Shown here: positions 52,861-63,561 of the stretch, piece after piece | Layout of the letters: every line of letters starts with the position of its first letter | Numbering within the stretch: position 1 is the first letter of the stretch | From: Aspidapion aeneum | Taxonomy: Eukaryota > Arthropoda > Insecta > Coleoptera > Brentidae | Direction of reading: 5' to 3' | Length of the DNA stretch: 64,000 nt | NCBI GenBank assembly: GCA_963576565.1 | Contig: OY755038.1 | Span: forward strand, 63,591,622-63,655,621 | Made by a program: the position numbers and the translations under genes | The notes under the pieces: model-generated | What the model saw: only the letters and a program-made list of their open reading frames with translations | Told to the model about the DNA's origin: nothing | Databases searched by the model: none

Positions 52861-52949
52861 CGATTTTTTGGTTGTGGTCTGAACAAAAACTTGACCGATT
52901 TTAGTTGATCAACTAAAATCGATTGGTGAGAAAATTACCGTCCGCACTA

Positions 52950-54345
52950 ACAATTTTTTTAAAAATCCTCGTTTAAGGATCAAGTTAAAACATTTTTTCT
53001 TTAATTGTTCCAGCGCAGCGGTTTAATATAAAAATAGTATCTAATTTGCGCACACTATTGTTGTGTGTTTGCTTAGCAACCAAAATAGATACATACAAAA
53101 CTGTTTTTATATTTTGGAAGTATAGAAATGTGGTGTAGATGTGGTTTGGCTAATTTTTTTAAATATTTTTATTGGTTTATAAATAATATTATTTAAGGCA
53201 CGTGCGCAAAGTCTTTTTCTGCAGCTGAAGCTTATTTTAACTAATTTCGCATGCGGGATACATAACTTTGCGCACTGATTAGGAAAACTACTATTTTGTT
53301 TTGAAATACTGAACCTGAATTTCAAACCAAATATCAAGAAAAATACAATATTTTTAGAAAGCAAACCCCGCCGTTAAGTAAACTTGCTTTGACAAGAGAT
53401 AATATTATCGAAAAAATAAGTTTTTCAGATTTGATATGCAGTAGACCTTGTCATAAATATACAAACGGTATAAATACATGTTCAAAAAATCGAAAAGTGA
53501 AGCAGTCATAGCTGGCTTTGGAAACAATGACAAATTTAAATTCGCAGATGCGAATTTTCAAGTGCGCATGCATGTGTTTTGTCACGTTGACACCAGTTGT
53601 GGCTAGACCCCATATTTGTTGCTTATTTACATTTTGAGGTGTTTTGCGTTTGTCGTGTAAAATTATGTTTTTTTCTGTCAAAAATGGGAAGTAAGTCATG
53701 TAAAACATTGGCAGTTTGTGTAAAAATGTCCAGAAAAAACAAGGGAGTGCCATTCCATAGGTGCGTACTTTTACTAAGTGTGTACAAATCTATAATAAAG
53801 TGTGTACAAATCTATAATAATCTATATAATTTGTTAATAAAGTTAAGAGTGGCTTATAGATGCCATTAAAGACTCTTCATGGTGTCCACAATACATCTGC
53901 CCAATTAATTTTAGAAAAACTAAAACCTAAATCTACAATTTTCACCCAATCAACAACTAGTTTTTAGAAAAAAAATAATAACATAAACATAACATAATCC
54001 TAAGTTTTTTACAATTGTCAAATAATGTAGTGACGTAACGGAGTATGTTCCAAAACCGCCAAAAATGACGCATTCGTAGAAACCGAAATCCTGTCTGCCC
54101 GAAAATATTAAGAATTAAATGGGGTTCCTGGCTTCAAGCATTGCGTGTGTAAATGCATGGGTATGCCGCATATTTGTGCCCTAACACATTTGATTTAGAT
54201 GATCAAAATTTTTTACTTACGGGTGCCAATATTGGATATTAAAATACATCGCTGGAAAGCTCTTGAAAAATGCTGCCAATATTATTCAAAGCATTTTGTT
54301 TCTTGGGCGGGCCCATTCCCCCTAATGACGTCAATGCAAGAGAAA
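52950..54345. other. non-coding stretch with one doubtful frame
   Basis: A 90-codon frame (53597-53869) includes MGSKSCKTLAVCVKMSRKNKGVPFHR followed by AG|GTGCGT, which faintly resembles the start of a THAP-type zinc finger exon with a donor splice site. The Cys spacing is wrong and no second exon is visible. Otherwise nothing is recognised. Confidence 0.25.
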
Positions 54346-54411
54346 TATAATATATCTCGATTTGAATTCGTGGGTTAGAGGACTGGACAACAATGAAACT
54401 ACCAGATTTAT

Positions 54412-54448
54412 GGCAACGTTTCGGTTTTAATTAAACCTTTTTCAAGCC
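54412..54448 (-). ncRNA. hammerhead-like RNA motif 2a
   Basis: Minus-strand mirror of motif 2b, identical in sequence: GGC, UUGAAAA plus A, stem GGUUU/AAACC, GAAA, ACGU, GUU, GCC. Confidence 0.35.
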
Positions 54449-54594
54449 TCAATCTCCTGTTTCCGTTTGGGATGGAATAAAGCACTTGCATCATGATTTT
54501 AAGCGAATAAAATTGTTGTTATTTTTTATTCGCTTAAAATCATGATGCAAGTGCTTTATTCCATCCCAAACGGACTTACGAAACAGGAGATTGA

Positions 54595-54631
54595 GGCTTG
54601 AAAAAGGTTTAATTAAAACCGAAACGTTGCC
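54595..54631 (+). ncRNA. hammerhead-like RNA motif 2b
   Basis: Plus strand: stem I GGC/GCC, core UUGAAAA plus one A, stem II GGUUU-AAUUA-AAACC, GAAA, self-complementary ACGU as stem III, and cleavage-type triplet GUU. U at core position 3 and A at position 8 could pair in place of the usual C-G. Same extra nucleotide before stem II as at the other two loci. Confidence 0.35.
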
Positions 54632-54776
54632 ATAAATCTGGTAGTTTCATTGTTGTCCAGTCCTCTAACCCACGAATTCAAATCAAAATTTTCCAAAAGG
54701 ACACGAAATGGCTATTATAATATATCTCCTTTACGGGTGGGCAAATCTCTTGATTTTTTTATGTTTTATTAAAATG

Positions 54777-55678
54777 AAATTAATTTAAATTTTAGCTAAG
54801 TTTTATTTTCAGGCTTTTACACTTGTCAATTGCATTATTCGCTTAAATTTTTATTTTAGTTTATTTGCTACTCTTCTAGAACTTAAATCACATAATTTTT
54901 AGCTGCTGCCTGGTGCTGATTTTGATGATGATTTTTCAGGAAACATTTTATTTTTAAGGAAAGAGATTTTTGTGGTTTGATATTGAGAAAATGCTGCATA
55001 CAATGGGTATGTGTTTTGAAATACCCAAAAATTAAAAATAAAATAAAACAAAATACGTCAATTTAATTTTAAAGAGGACACATTTTTGCGATCATGAAAT
55101 ATCTCTATCCCTGAACATCTAGCTGAGGTGAATTTTAACCCTCGATTTATGATTTAAACGCAAATATGTTTAAACAGGTTGGTAAAAACTAACAGAAGTA
55201 CAGTAGTGAAAAAGCAACTAGCCTTTTACCCACTGTAATTGTTTTTTTAAATTTTTACTGATCTGTTTCGAATTTGTTAAAAATGATGTAAAATTAATTT
55301 AAATTTTAGCTAAGTTTTATTTTCAGGAAACATTTTATTTTTAAGGAAAGAGATTTTTGTGGTTTGATATTGAGAAAATGCTGCATACAATGGGTATGTG
55401 TTTTGAAATACCCAAAAATTAAAAATAAAATAAAACAAAATACGTCAATTTAATTTTAAAGAGGACACATTTTTGCGATCATGAAATATCTCTATTCCTG
55501 AACATCTAGCTGAGGTGAATTTTAACCCTCGATTTATGATTTAAACGCAAATATGTTTAAACAGGTTGGTAAAAACTAACAGAAGTACAGTAGTGAAAAA
55601 GCAACTAGCCTTTTACCCACTGTAATTGTTTTTTTAAATTTTTACTGATCTGTTTCGAATGTGTTAAAAATCAGCATT
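54777..55678. repeat. tandem duplication with a 127-bp internal difference
   Basis: Copy 1 (54777-55290) and copy 2 (55291-55678) are almost identical (only a couple of substitutions seen), but 54814-54940 is absent from copy 2. That segment lies between two TTTTCAGG direct repeats, so it was probably lost by recombination or slippage between them. No coding content. Confidence 0.85.
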
Positions 55679-57100
55679 TTACATTTTTAAAATTATCTTG
55701 AAAACTGATCGGTAAGTTTTTGAAATAACAGTACTGTAAAGGCTATTAAAAATCTTTACAATAAACTCGACCCAGTGGCTCCATCTAAAGTCGAGGATCA
55801 AAATTTATCTCAAATGCGGGTTGATAAATAATATCTTAATATCACAAAAAACTGCCCCCTTGACGTGTTTTTTTGTATATTGAATTTTTTGTTATTTTAA
55901 AAGTTTATGGTTATTCTAAGTTTTGAATATGTGTATTACATACAGCATAGTTAAAAGTTATAGGATTCGTAGACTGCTTGCTGTGTTGTTTGTAAGACAG
56001 AAGTAAAGGAGAGAAAAAATATTTTGAGCAGTGTCTTGAGATATATTTTACTATTTAAAACCGTATTCGGGCTGGTAGTGGGAATGAAGGGGAATCCGTC
56101 GTTGCAGCGAAACAGGTGAGAAGTGGGTATTTGTTTTTAATGCAAATTCTAGCTCAAGACGTGCCGTGTATTTCATTTAGCGTTCACGAAAAGGTACAAA
56201 TGGTTCAATGGTATTTCGGGGAAAATAGCTGTGTGTTTATTTTTGCCACATATGCAGTGTTGGAGCGGCACTTCCTGTTCATAGAATGAGAGAGGATAGG
56301 GAATTAAAATTAATATATTTAAAATACGAGCATACTAATTTTTAAATATTAGCAGTCACCAGAATAGTAGATTCTATCCACGATTAATTATTAGCTAGAC
56401 TGGGAAAAAATCACACAGAATTGAGAGTCAAATCATACTTTATTGTCGTCAACAAAAAAAACATTCTGTTGACAAATCAGGCTAAGAATACTGTATAAAT
56501 ACAAAAATACATTTTTTTTTAAATTAATTATAAGTAAAAAAGCATAAAATTTTATTCCTATCGCACCCATAGAAAAAAAAACAAAATAATATAAAATAAA
56601 AAAAGTGTTGTTAAAAAATCCCATAGATCCTGCAGATACCTAAACTGTGCCTGTAGTAAGCAGCAAATTATTTCAAAACAGTATGCAGGTCTGTCAAGTT
56701 CGCTTGACCCTTCTCTTGGCTCAAACATCGACTCAATAAATTTACCTCAAAGTAGCTGAGCGAGCCTCTGCCTCAATTCTCACAACGATTTAATATTAAA
56801 TTACATTTTGGCCTCGTTTGTGCCAGATGAAAGGGAGAAAAGTGCCGCAGTTTCGCAATTGCATAAACAGCAGAGTGGATAGAAAAGACCACGGATTTTG
56901 CCGGTCGGGAAATAGTCCAATCAAAACGTTTGTATGAAAGTATTCCGTATGTTTTTATAAATGGTATTTTCTTTAAGAAAATGTGTTTTTTAAAACATTT
57001 ATTTAAAAAAAAAAGACACAATGAAAAGAAGAATTTGGACCACTATAATCGAAAGGACAGGCGAAAATTGTACAGAAGTATAAAGAAAGAAATTTAAGAA
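55679..57100. other. AT-rich stretch, nothing recognised
   Basis: Frames at 56433-56624 and 56773-57021 are Phe/Leu/Asn/Lys-rich without a domain. No gene supported. Confidence 0.3.
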
Positions 57101-58635
57101 TTCTATTCAGGCCGAGCATGCAAGAATATATAGTGCACTACACAGCAGAACCAAATGTTGAACCAATAAGTTACGTAGAGGCTGCTGCTGCAGTTAAATG
57201 TCTAAAAAATTCTCCTGGAATTAAAAATATACCCGCTAAGCTAACTAAAAATATTCTCAAAAATAAATGGCGACATAGAAGTGACCTAATATCAGTAATC
57301 TGGATACAGGTGAAAATTCCTGGGTAGTGGACCGTGGGTGTTATACAGCCAATTTAGAAAAAAGGTGATAAGGTAAACTTCCAAAACTATATAGTTATGA
57401 CATTCCTAAATGTCGTTTATAAGGTATTATCACTAGCTTGACATAAAGAACTATTGGCTTATTCTAATCTGGCTATCGGAGAATACCAATGTGGATTCCG
57501 TCCCAATATATCTACCTCAGGACAAATATTTGCTTTGAGGCAAATTATAGAATAATCCTATGGACACAACCTAAATATATATAGTATTTACTACTACTAT
57601 GTCGGTTTAGAACATTTTTCAACGTTGTCCGACGCCTATTCTCCACCTCCTTCGATCCTGACAGTCATATATAGTATTTACATATGTAGAATTAAAGCGG
57701 GCTTTTGACAGCGTAAATGAGAGAATGATACAGTATTTAGCTACGTTGGGAATTTCCTCAAAATAAATTAAGCTTATCAACGCTTATTTTTAGGGTTCCA
57801 AAACTGCAGTCAGAATAAATAACTAGTTCTCAGAGCCATTTTGTGTAACTTGATAGTAAGGCTAAGTGATGCGTTATCTTCATTAGTATTTAATCTGGTT
57901 GGTAAAGCTTCTGTTAGGACGATTGACACAAGTGAATATAATGAGACCAAATCAATGCAGATAATTACTTAATTAACACGCGGATGATATTTGCGTTTAT
58001 AGTAGAGACGAAAGAACTTTGACCAAAACTGTAACAGTGCTTGACATAGAATCTAAAGAACCAGGAGTGAAAATAAATAATTTACACTTAAGTTAAACTA
58101 AAAACAACGAGAAATGTGTTCACAATTTTCATGTAATTGGTTATAGCTTCAAGAAAGTAGAAAAGTCTACATACTTGGAAGCAAACATAAATAAACAAAA
58201 ACTCTATCACAAAGAAAATAAACCAGATAATAATAATAATAAGCAACGGAAACAAAGTTTTTGACACCCAACAAAAACTGCACAAGTTATGGATTCGAAC
58301 GAGATCTCTTAAATTAAAAATCCACACTACAATAATAGCCGATAGTGCAAAACGAATAAAGAAAAACCAAAAATATTTGAATCAAATATTTTTTGTAAGA
58401 TCTTTGGACCAGTTCTAATAGAATATGCTAACAGATGGTGCAAACATCGTGAGATTCGTTAAAAGCAAAAACATAGCTTGGTTGGGACATGTACAGAAAA
58501 TTAATGAGAAATAAAATAAAGAAAAATAATGAATAGATCGACAGAAAGGAAAGTAAGAGGGAGGCCACGGAAAAGGTGGATAGATGATCTCGAAGAACTT
58601 TATCTTGGAATATATTTAAAATAATTAAGTTAACA
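57100..58635 (+). pseudogene. heavily decayed LINE reverse transcriptase
   Basis: Plus strand, fragments in shifting frames. Blocks are ISYVEAAAAVKCLKNSPGIKNIPAKLTK, NYIVMTFLNVVYKVLSLA, AIGEYQCGFRPNISTSGQIFALRQIIE, HNLNIYSIYI, FDSVNERMIQYLATLGI, and at the C-terminus VRFVKSKNIAWLGHVQKINE and KVRGRPRKRWIDDLEEL. These correspond in order to the RT entry, 'NYRGIALL'-like, 'GEYQCGFR-x-x-R-S-T', 'F-D-S-V' and terminal 'GH-x-x-R-M...RGRP-x-x-RW' motifs of non-LTR elements. Many stops and indels, plus a 75-bp insert. Confidence 0.65.
57592..57666 (-). mobile_element. 75-bp LINE tail inserted with 15-bp target duplication
   Basis: Closely matches the 3' end of the LINE at 12350 (ATGTCGG, TTAGACCATTTTTC-like, GTCCGACGCCTATTCTCCACCTCCTTCG). 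Its minus-strand 3' end is CATAGTAGTA. Both sides carry ATATATAGTATTTAC (57577-57591, 57667-57681). It is an extremely 5'-truncated retrocopy that landed in the already recognisable RT sequence. Confidence 0.8.
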
Positions 58636-59795
58636 TGTTTCTCTATGTAGTATATTTTTATCTATTGACGGTTGTTTATTGTGTGTCAAAGTTTTAAGTT
58701 TTGAAGTTGAGTTCTTTGTAACTTATTACAAAAATATGAAACTGATATTTCATTAGTTTATTCGTCTTTCTTGGCCCCATAGTCGTACTCTGCCAACACT
58801 TTAAATATATGGAAATAAGAAAAAGGTGAATAATCGTAAGGAGAAAAGTAAAATATTGTGTATTTAATGTCTACGCAATCAAAATAAATATCAACTATAA
58901 TTTGTTAATTGGTAATATCTTCATGTCCTTGTAGTTTAACTACAAGCTGATATAGTTGAGTAAACTAAGGGCGCTATTGTTTTGTAAAATACACTTTTAA
59001 TGTATCTGAGATGTTTTAACGAATTATTACTATATATTTTAGAAATTTAAACTAAATTGTATATATTAGGGAACAACAAATTTCAATTTTTAGCAAAAGA
59101 CGTTCTAAAACTTTATAAATAACCCCTATTATAATTTGTATGGTCAGTTATTTTTACCTTCTTTTTTCAAAAAAAGTTAAAAAAGTTATTTAAGACAAAA
59201 ATAACTATGGGCTCCGCTGTATTTGGACTATAAGGCTTCTTCAATCATTATAATCTTTTTTAAAGAACGAGGTGTATAGCCTCCTGGTTTGAGTGGAGTT
59301 TTTCTACAATTGTCAAGTTCTGTGCATCTTGATATTTACATTTAAATAAAAGGTCAAAATTTACTTCATATTAAATTAATTGTGACCCAAATTACTCTCC
59401 TATATAAAATCAGTTTTCCGCAAATAAATATTTCAAAATTTTAATTTTGTGAACGAAATTTAATACCCTTTCTAAACCCGGATAATTTTATTAATGTTTG
59501 ATTTGTGGTTATACGCTCTTGCCTGCCGATATACAATATATTGTTATCATGTAGGCTTAAAATTATGTGTCAAAATTAATTACTAGTTTAGTGGCCTATG
59601 CTATCTCATGGGATAATTGTGGAAGATTTTCTTAAACTACCCTATATCGAATAACAATAGATCACACACAATTTTTATTTAAAATAGAACACTAATTAAG
59701 AAACAAGCTTAATATCTTAAAAACTAAGAAAGTTATTAATTTTTAAAAAAATACTAAAAAATGTCAAGTTTTAGACTGCTTCAAATCGATCGGTT
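58636..59795. other. AT-rich stretch, nothing recognised
   Basis: No supported feature. Confidence 0.3.
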
Positions 59796-59804
59796 ATGTA
59801 TCGC

Positions 59805-59962
59805 TCAATTTTAGGTCACCAGGTGTTTGCCTAAAATTTTAGTAAACGCCTGTGTGATGTCATAAATCAAAAACTGCTACTTTTCAATTTTAGGTCACCA
59901 GGTGTTTCCCTAAAATTTTAGTAAGCGCCTGTGTGATGTCATAAATCAAAAACTGCTACTTT
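59805..59962. repeat. 79-bp tandem duplication
   Basis: Units 59805-59883 and 59884-59962 begin TCAATTTTAGGTCACCAGGTG and differ at two bases (GTTTGCC/GTTTCCC, AGTAAACGCC/AGTAAGCGCC). Each contains an imperfect inverted pair (AGGTGTTT...TAAACGCCT). A third diverged partial unit (TCAAGTTGCCAGGTGTTTGC) lies near 60142. Confidence 0.85.
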
Positions 59963-60181
59963 AACTCTTGCCATTTGTTTGCAATAAAACAGCAATTAAG
60001 TTGCCGTTTTAATAAGCTTTATTTCCCAAGAACTAAAAAAGATATTGTATTTTTTTTAATATTAAAAAATTGATAGAGATCCAAAATTGATCAAGAAAGT
60101 TTAAGAATACCCTCGATCGATTGGTAATGGATCATTTAATGTCAAGTTGCCAGGTGTTTGCTTTAAATTTGAGTAGATATA

Positions 60182-60922
60182 CAGGGTGTTTCCTAACTGA
60201 ATGTCAATATTTATGGCGGTGATTTTTGGGCCAATTTTAAGAAAAAAACTTCATATGAACATATGTCCTAAACGTCTTACTTTTGAGATACAGGGTGGTA
60301 AAGTTTTCAAAAATAAATCATTTATTATTAATATCTACAATACCAAGTGAAGTGTATTTTTTAAATCTGTATTCAATTAAGAGTAAATTTAATCTCTTGA
60401 ATTTTTTTAGTCCGACGCTCGGGTTTCATCTAAAAAAATAATCTACGTGTCTGTCTGTCTGTGTCTGCATGATGATATTGTCATATTAACGATATTGTTA
60501 TGATCATGCAGAGAAACGGTTTTTATTTTTTTAAGCGAAAACCGTGCATGGATTAAAAAAGATCAAGTGATCAACTTTGGTTAGAAATGATTAGGGATTT
60601 TTAAAATAATTTTTATTTGAGGAAAAATCAGTGGCGTGCCATCAATGTCAAATTACGTACGAACGCCACTGATGGAAATTAAACAAAAAAGTGATACATT
60701 AAAAATGCCTCTTGATTCATAGTACATGTATGACAAACTTCATTAAAATATCTGAAGTAGTATTGTAGATATTAATAATAAATGATTTATTTTTGAAAAC
60801 TTTACCACCCTGTATCTCAAAAGGTAAGACGTTTAGGACCTATGTTCATAAGAAGTTTTTTTCTTAAAATGGTCTCAAAAATCACCCCCATAAATATTGA
60901 CATTTAATTAGGAAACACCCTG
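60182..60922. mobile_element. CAGGGTG-type foldback element 2, TATA flanks
   Basis: 741 bp with arms of ~160-180 bp: CAGGGTGTTTCCTAACTGAATG at the left against CATTTAATTAGGAAACACCCTG at the right, continuing through AAACGTCTTACTTTTGAGATACAGGGTGG and its inverse. TATA flanks both sides. The centre includes a GTCTGTCTGTCTG tract and a tiny CAGTGGCGT...ACGCCACTG palindrome. Confidence 0.8.
60629..60671. mobile_element. 43-bp CAGTGGCG palindrome, minimal hAT-like relic
   Basis: CAGTGGCGT at the left and ACGCCACTG at the right enclose 25 bp. It could be an internally deleted hAT MITE inside the foldback. The immediate flanks (GGAAAAAT, ATGGAAAT) match only partly. Confidence 0.45.
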
Positions 60923-61099
60923 TATAACGTCCTAAATCCAAAATGACGGCATTTTCTATTTTTTTATCAACTTTGGCTTATAACTTTCGACATGAGGAAA
61001 TAGTCCATGTTATGTTGGAGTGATAGGTTCAGTCAAATGAAACTCTAAGGTCTTTTTCCACTAATTTTTATTAAATCTATTGCTTGGACTTTTTTAAGC

Positions 61100-61141
61100 A
61101 CCCAACATGTTTCGCAAACTCATGTTTGCATCCTCAGGGGT
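61100..61141 (-). ncRNA. hammerhead-like RNA motif 3
   Basis: Minus strand: stem I ACCC/GGGU, core CUGAGGA (a full match to the hammerhead CUGANGA consensus) plus one U, stem II GCAAAC-AUGA-GUUUGC, GAAA, ACAUGU as a self-complementary stem III, and triplet GUU. It lies ~60 bp past the 3' end of the RTE copy that follows, in DNA with no other visible element. The flank CCCCTGAGGATG / CGAAACATGTTGGGTG resembles ends of Penelope-like repeats. Confidence 0.45.
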
Positions 61142-61154
61142 AATTGGGAATTTT

Positions 61155-61188
61155 ATATTATATATTATATATATATATATATATATAT
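61155..61188. repeat. (AT)n tract at the 3' end of the RTE copy
   Basis: ATATATAT run preceded by TATTATAT. It directly follows (on the minus strand) GAAGAAGAAGAA after the stop codon, so it is probably the retrotransposon's own 3' tail. Confidence 0.8.
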
Positions 61189-63561
61189 TCTTCTTCTTCT
61201 TTAAGTGCCATCTTCGTTCCGAAGGTTGGCAATCATCAAAGCTATACGTATCTTAGATACTGCAGATCTAAAAAGTTGATTTGTAGAGCAGCTGAACCAC
61301 TCTCGTAGGTTACGTAGCCAGGAATGTCGTCTTCTCCCCACGCTTCTCCTTCCTTGAATTTTACCCTGTATTATGAGTTGTAACAAACTATATTTATCTC
61401 CGCGCATTATATGTCCAAGGTATTGCAGTTTGCGTTTCTTTATGGCAATAACTACTTCCCTTTCTTTCCCCATTCTCTGCAAAACAGCCTCATTTGTAAC
61501 TCTTTCTGTCCAGCTTATTCTATGAATCCTTCTGTACAACCACATCTCAAAGGCATTAAGTCTCCGTATCTCTGTCCTCTTCAAAGTCCAACATTCCACG
61601 CCATAAAAGAGCACCGAAAACACATAGCACCGCAGCAGTCTAATTTTCAAGTCCAACGTAAGGTCTCTCCCGCAAAACGCTTGTTTCATCTTCATAAAAG
61701 TTGATCTTGCCTGTTCAATTCTACTTTTGATTTCTTCCGAGCAGTCATTATTTTGATTTATAATGGTGCCTAGGTATTTATATCTTTCTACTCTCTCAAT
61801 AGTTTGGTTTCTTAAAACAAGGTTCACATTGGCTTGAGGCTCCTTTGATATAAGTATAAACTTGGTTTTTTTAGCGTTCAAGGTCAATCCTTGATCTTCA
61901 CTAGCTATGGCTACTTTCTCTAGCAAAAACTGCAGATCATCCAAGGAGGTTGCAATCAAAACTGTGTCGTCAGCATATCTAATGATATTTATTACTCTTC
62001 CATTTACTTTTACTCCTTTGCTTTCGTTCTCTAATGCATTTTTTATGATTTCTTCTGAGTAAATATTGAAGAGCATTGGCGAAAGCACACATCCCTGTCT
62101 AACCCCCCGTTTTATTTGTATTGCCGTGGATTGCTGATTGTCGATTTTGATAACTGCTTTTTGATTGAAATAGAGCCTTGAAATGATTCTGATGTCTTTG
62201 TCATCCAAATTTTTCTCCTTCAGAATGTTGATAAGTTTTTCGTGTTGCACTTTATCAAAGGCTTTGTTATAGTCTATGAAGCACACGTACAGTGGTTGAT
62301 TCATATCCATGCAGCGTTGGCCCAGTACATTCACTGCAAACAATGCTTCCCTCGTGCCAAGTCCGTCTCTAAAGCCGAATTGAGTTTCACTTATGTCTTG
62401 TTCTAGTTTTCTGTACGTTCTGTGATGAATAATTTTAAGAAAAGTTTTCAGAGTGTGGCTCATAAGACTGATTGTACGATAATCGGTGCACTGTCTAGCG
62501 TTAGGTTTCTTTGGAAGAGTAACAAATGTTGAGACAAGCCATTCTTCAGGTATATGCCCCGAATCATACACCGCGTTAAACAAGTCAACCAGAATGTCAA
62601 TGTGTTCTTCTTCAATGAGTTTAAGAATTTCACTTGGAATTTCATCGGACCCTGGGGCTCTAGCGTTTTTAAGATTTTTAAGAGTGTATAAAATTTCCTC
62701 TTTAGTTATTTCTGGTCCACTGTTTTGAGGCGATTCTTCTTGATCATTTCTTTCATCATCGAACAAATCTTTAATATAATTTGTCCAAGTTCTTATTTTC
62801 TCTTCTGTTTCTGTAATAATCTTCCCATCTTCATCTTTTAGAACAGAAATTTGCCTTCTTTTTTGACATCCAGTTAATTCCTTTACTTTCTTATGAACTC
62901 CAAAGCTATCATGTTTTCTTTGCAATTCCTCTATCTCTTCACATTTTTTCTGAAAGTATTCCTCTTTTGCTTCTCTGACTTTGGCTCGAATTTCTCTTTG
63001 TATACTTTTGTATGCCTCGGTGTTGTTTTTAGCTATTCGTCTTTTTTCCATCAACTGAAGGATATTGGTAGTCATCCATTCATGCTTTGCCTCTGGATGT
63101 TTTATAAGGATCTCCTTACATGGCTCTAGTATCGCTCGTTTAATGTTGCGCCATTTTCCATTCACATCTTCTAAGTGTATGTCATTTTTACACTGTTTTA
63201 TGTTTTCATTAATTTTACTTTTCAGTTCTTGGTTTATGTCAGGGTTTTTCAAAAGAGATGTATTCAGTTGATTCGATTTGGGTTTATTTGGACATTTTTT
63301 CAGCTTTATTTTGACGTTAGCTATGAGGGGATTGTGATCTGAAGAGATATCAGCTCCTGGATATGTTTTAACCGATGTTATGCTGTTTCTGTATCGGTAA
63401 TTGATCAGAATATAGTCAATCTGGTTTCTAACGATGTTATCCTTTTTATCCTGGGGTGATTTCCATGTATAAAGACGGCGATTTGGTAGTCGAAAGAAGG
63501 TATTTGTTACCACTAGGTCGTTTTCTTGGCTGAACTCTAAGAGCCTATCTCCTCTTTCATT

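Larger units (their letters stand above)
50508..52948. mobile_element. PIF/Harbinger-like outer element, nested insertions
   Basis: The left end GTTCTCATGAATCGATTTAAGTTGATCAAC and the right end (reverse complement) TTTCTCACCAATCGATTTTAGTTGATCAAC are inverted over ~30 bp. Additional TTGATCAACTTTGGTTGATCAACTAAAAT palindromic motifs occur near both 50535 and 51235. Inside lie a hAT-like insert (50562-51130), a complete small Harbinger-like element (51495-52530), and a MADF-like remnant of its own at 52579-52860. I could not confirm a 3-bp target duplication for the outer copy. Confidence 0.5.
54359..54715. mobile_element. foldback with paired hammerhead-like motifs and 13-bp target duplication
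   Basis: Arms 54359-54513 and ~54522-54684 are nearly perfect inverted copies (GATTTGAATTCGTGGGTTAG..., GGATGGAATAAAGCACTTGC...), then a 31-bp one-sided tail ends in GAAATGGCTAT. Both sides carry TATAATATATCTC (54346-54358 and 54716-54728), a 13-bp target duplication. This length is typical of target-primed retrotransposition rather than of cut-and-paste MITEs. Each arm contains a hammerhead-like motif. A Penelope-like origin is suggested by these traits, but no reverse transcriptase is present. Confidence 0.65.

Noticed and set aside
53597..53869. Possible THAP zinc-finger first exon followed by a GTGCGT splice donor
   Set aside because: Only a vague KGVPFHR match; cysteine spacing does not fit THAP (C-x2-4-C), and no continuation is visible downstream.
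54814..54940. 127-bp segment missing from the second duplicate considered as an intron
   Set aside because: It ends in TTTCAGG but starts with CTTTTAC rather than GT, and it is bounded by TTTTCAGG direct repeats, which explains loss by slippage.
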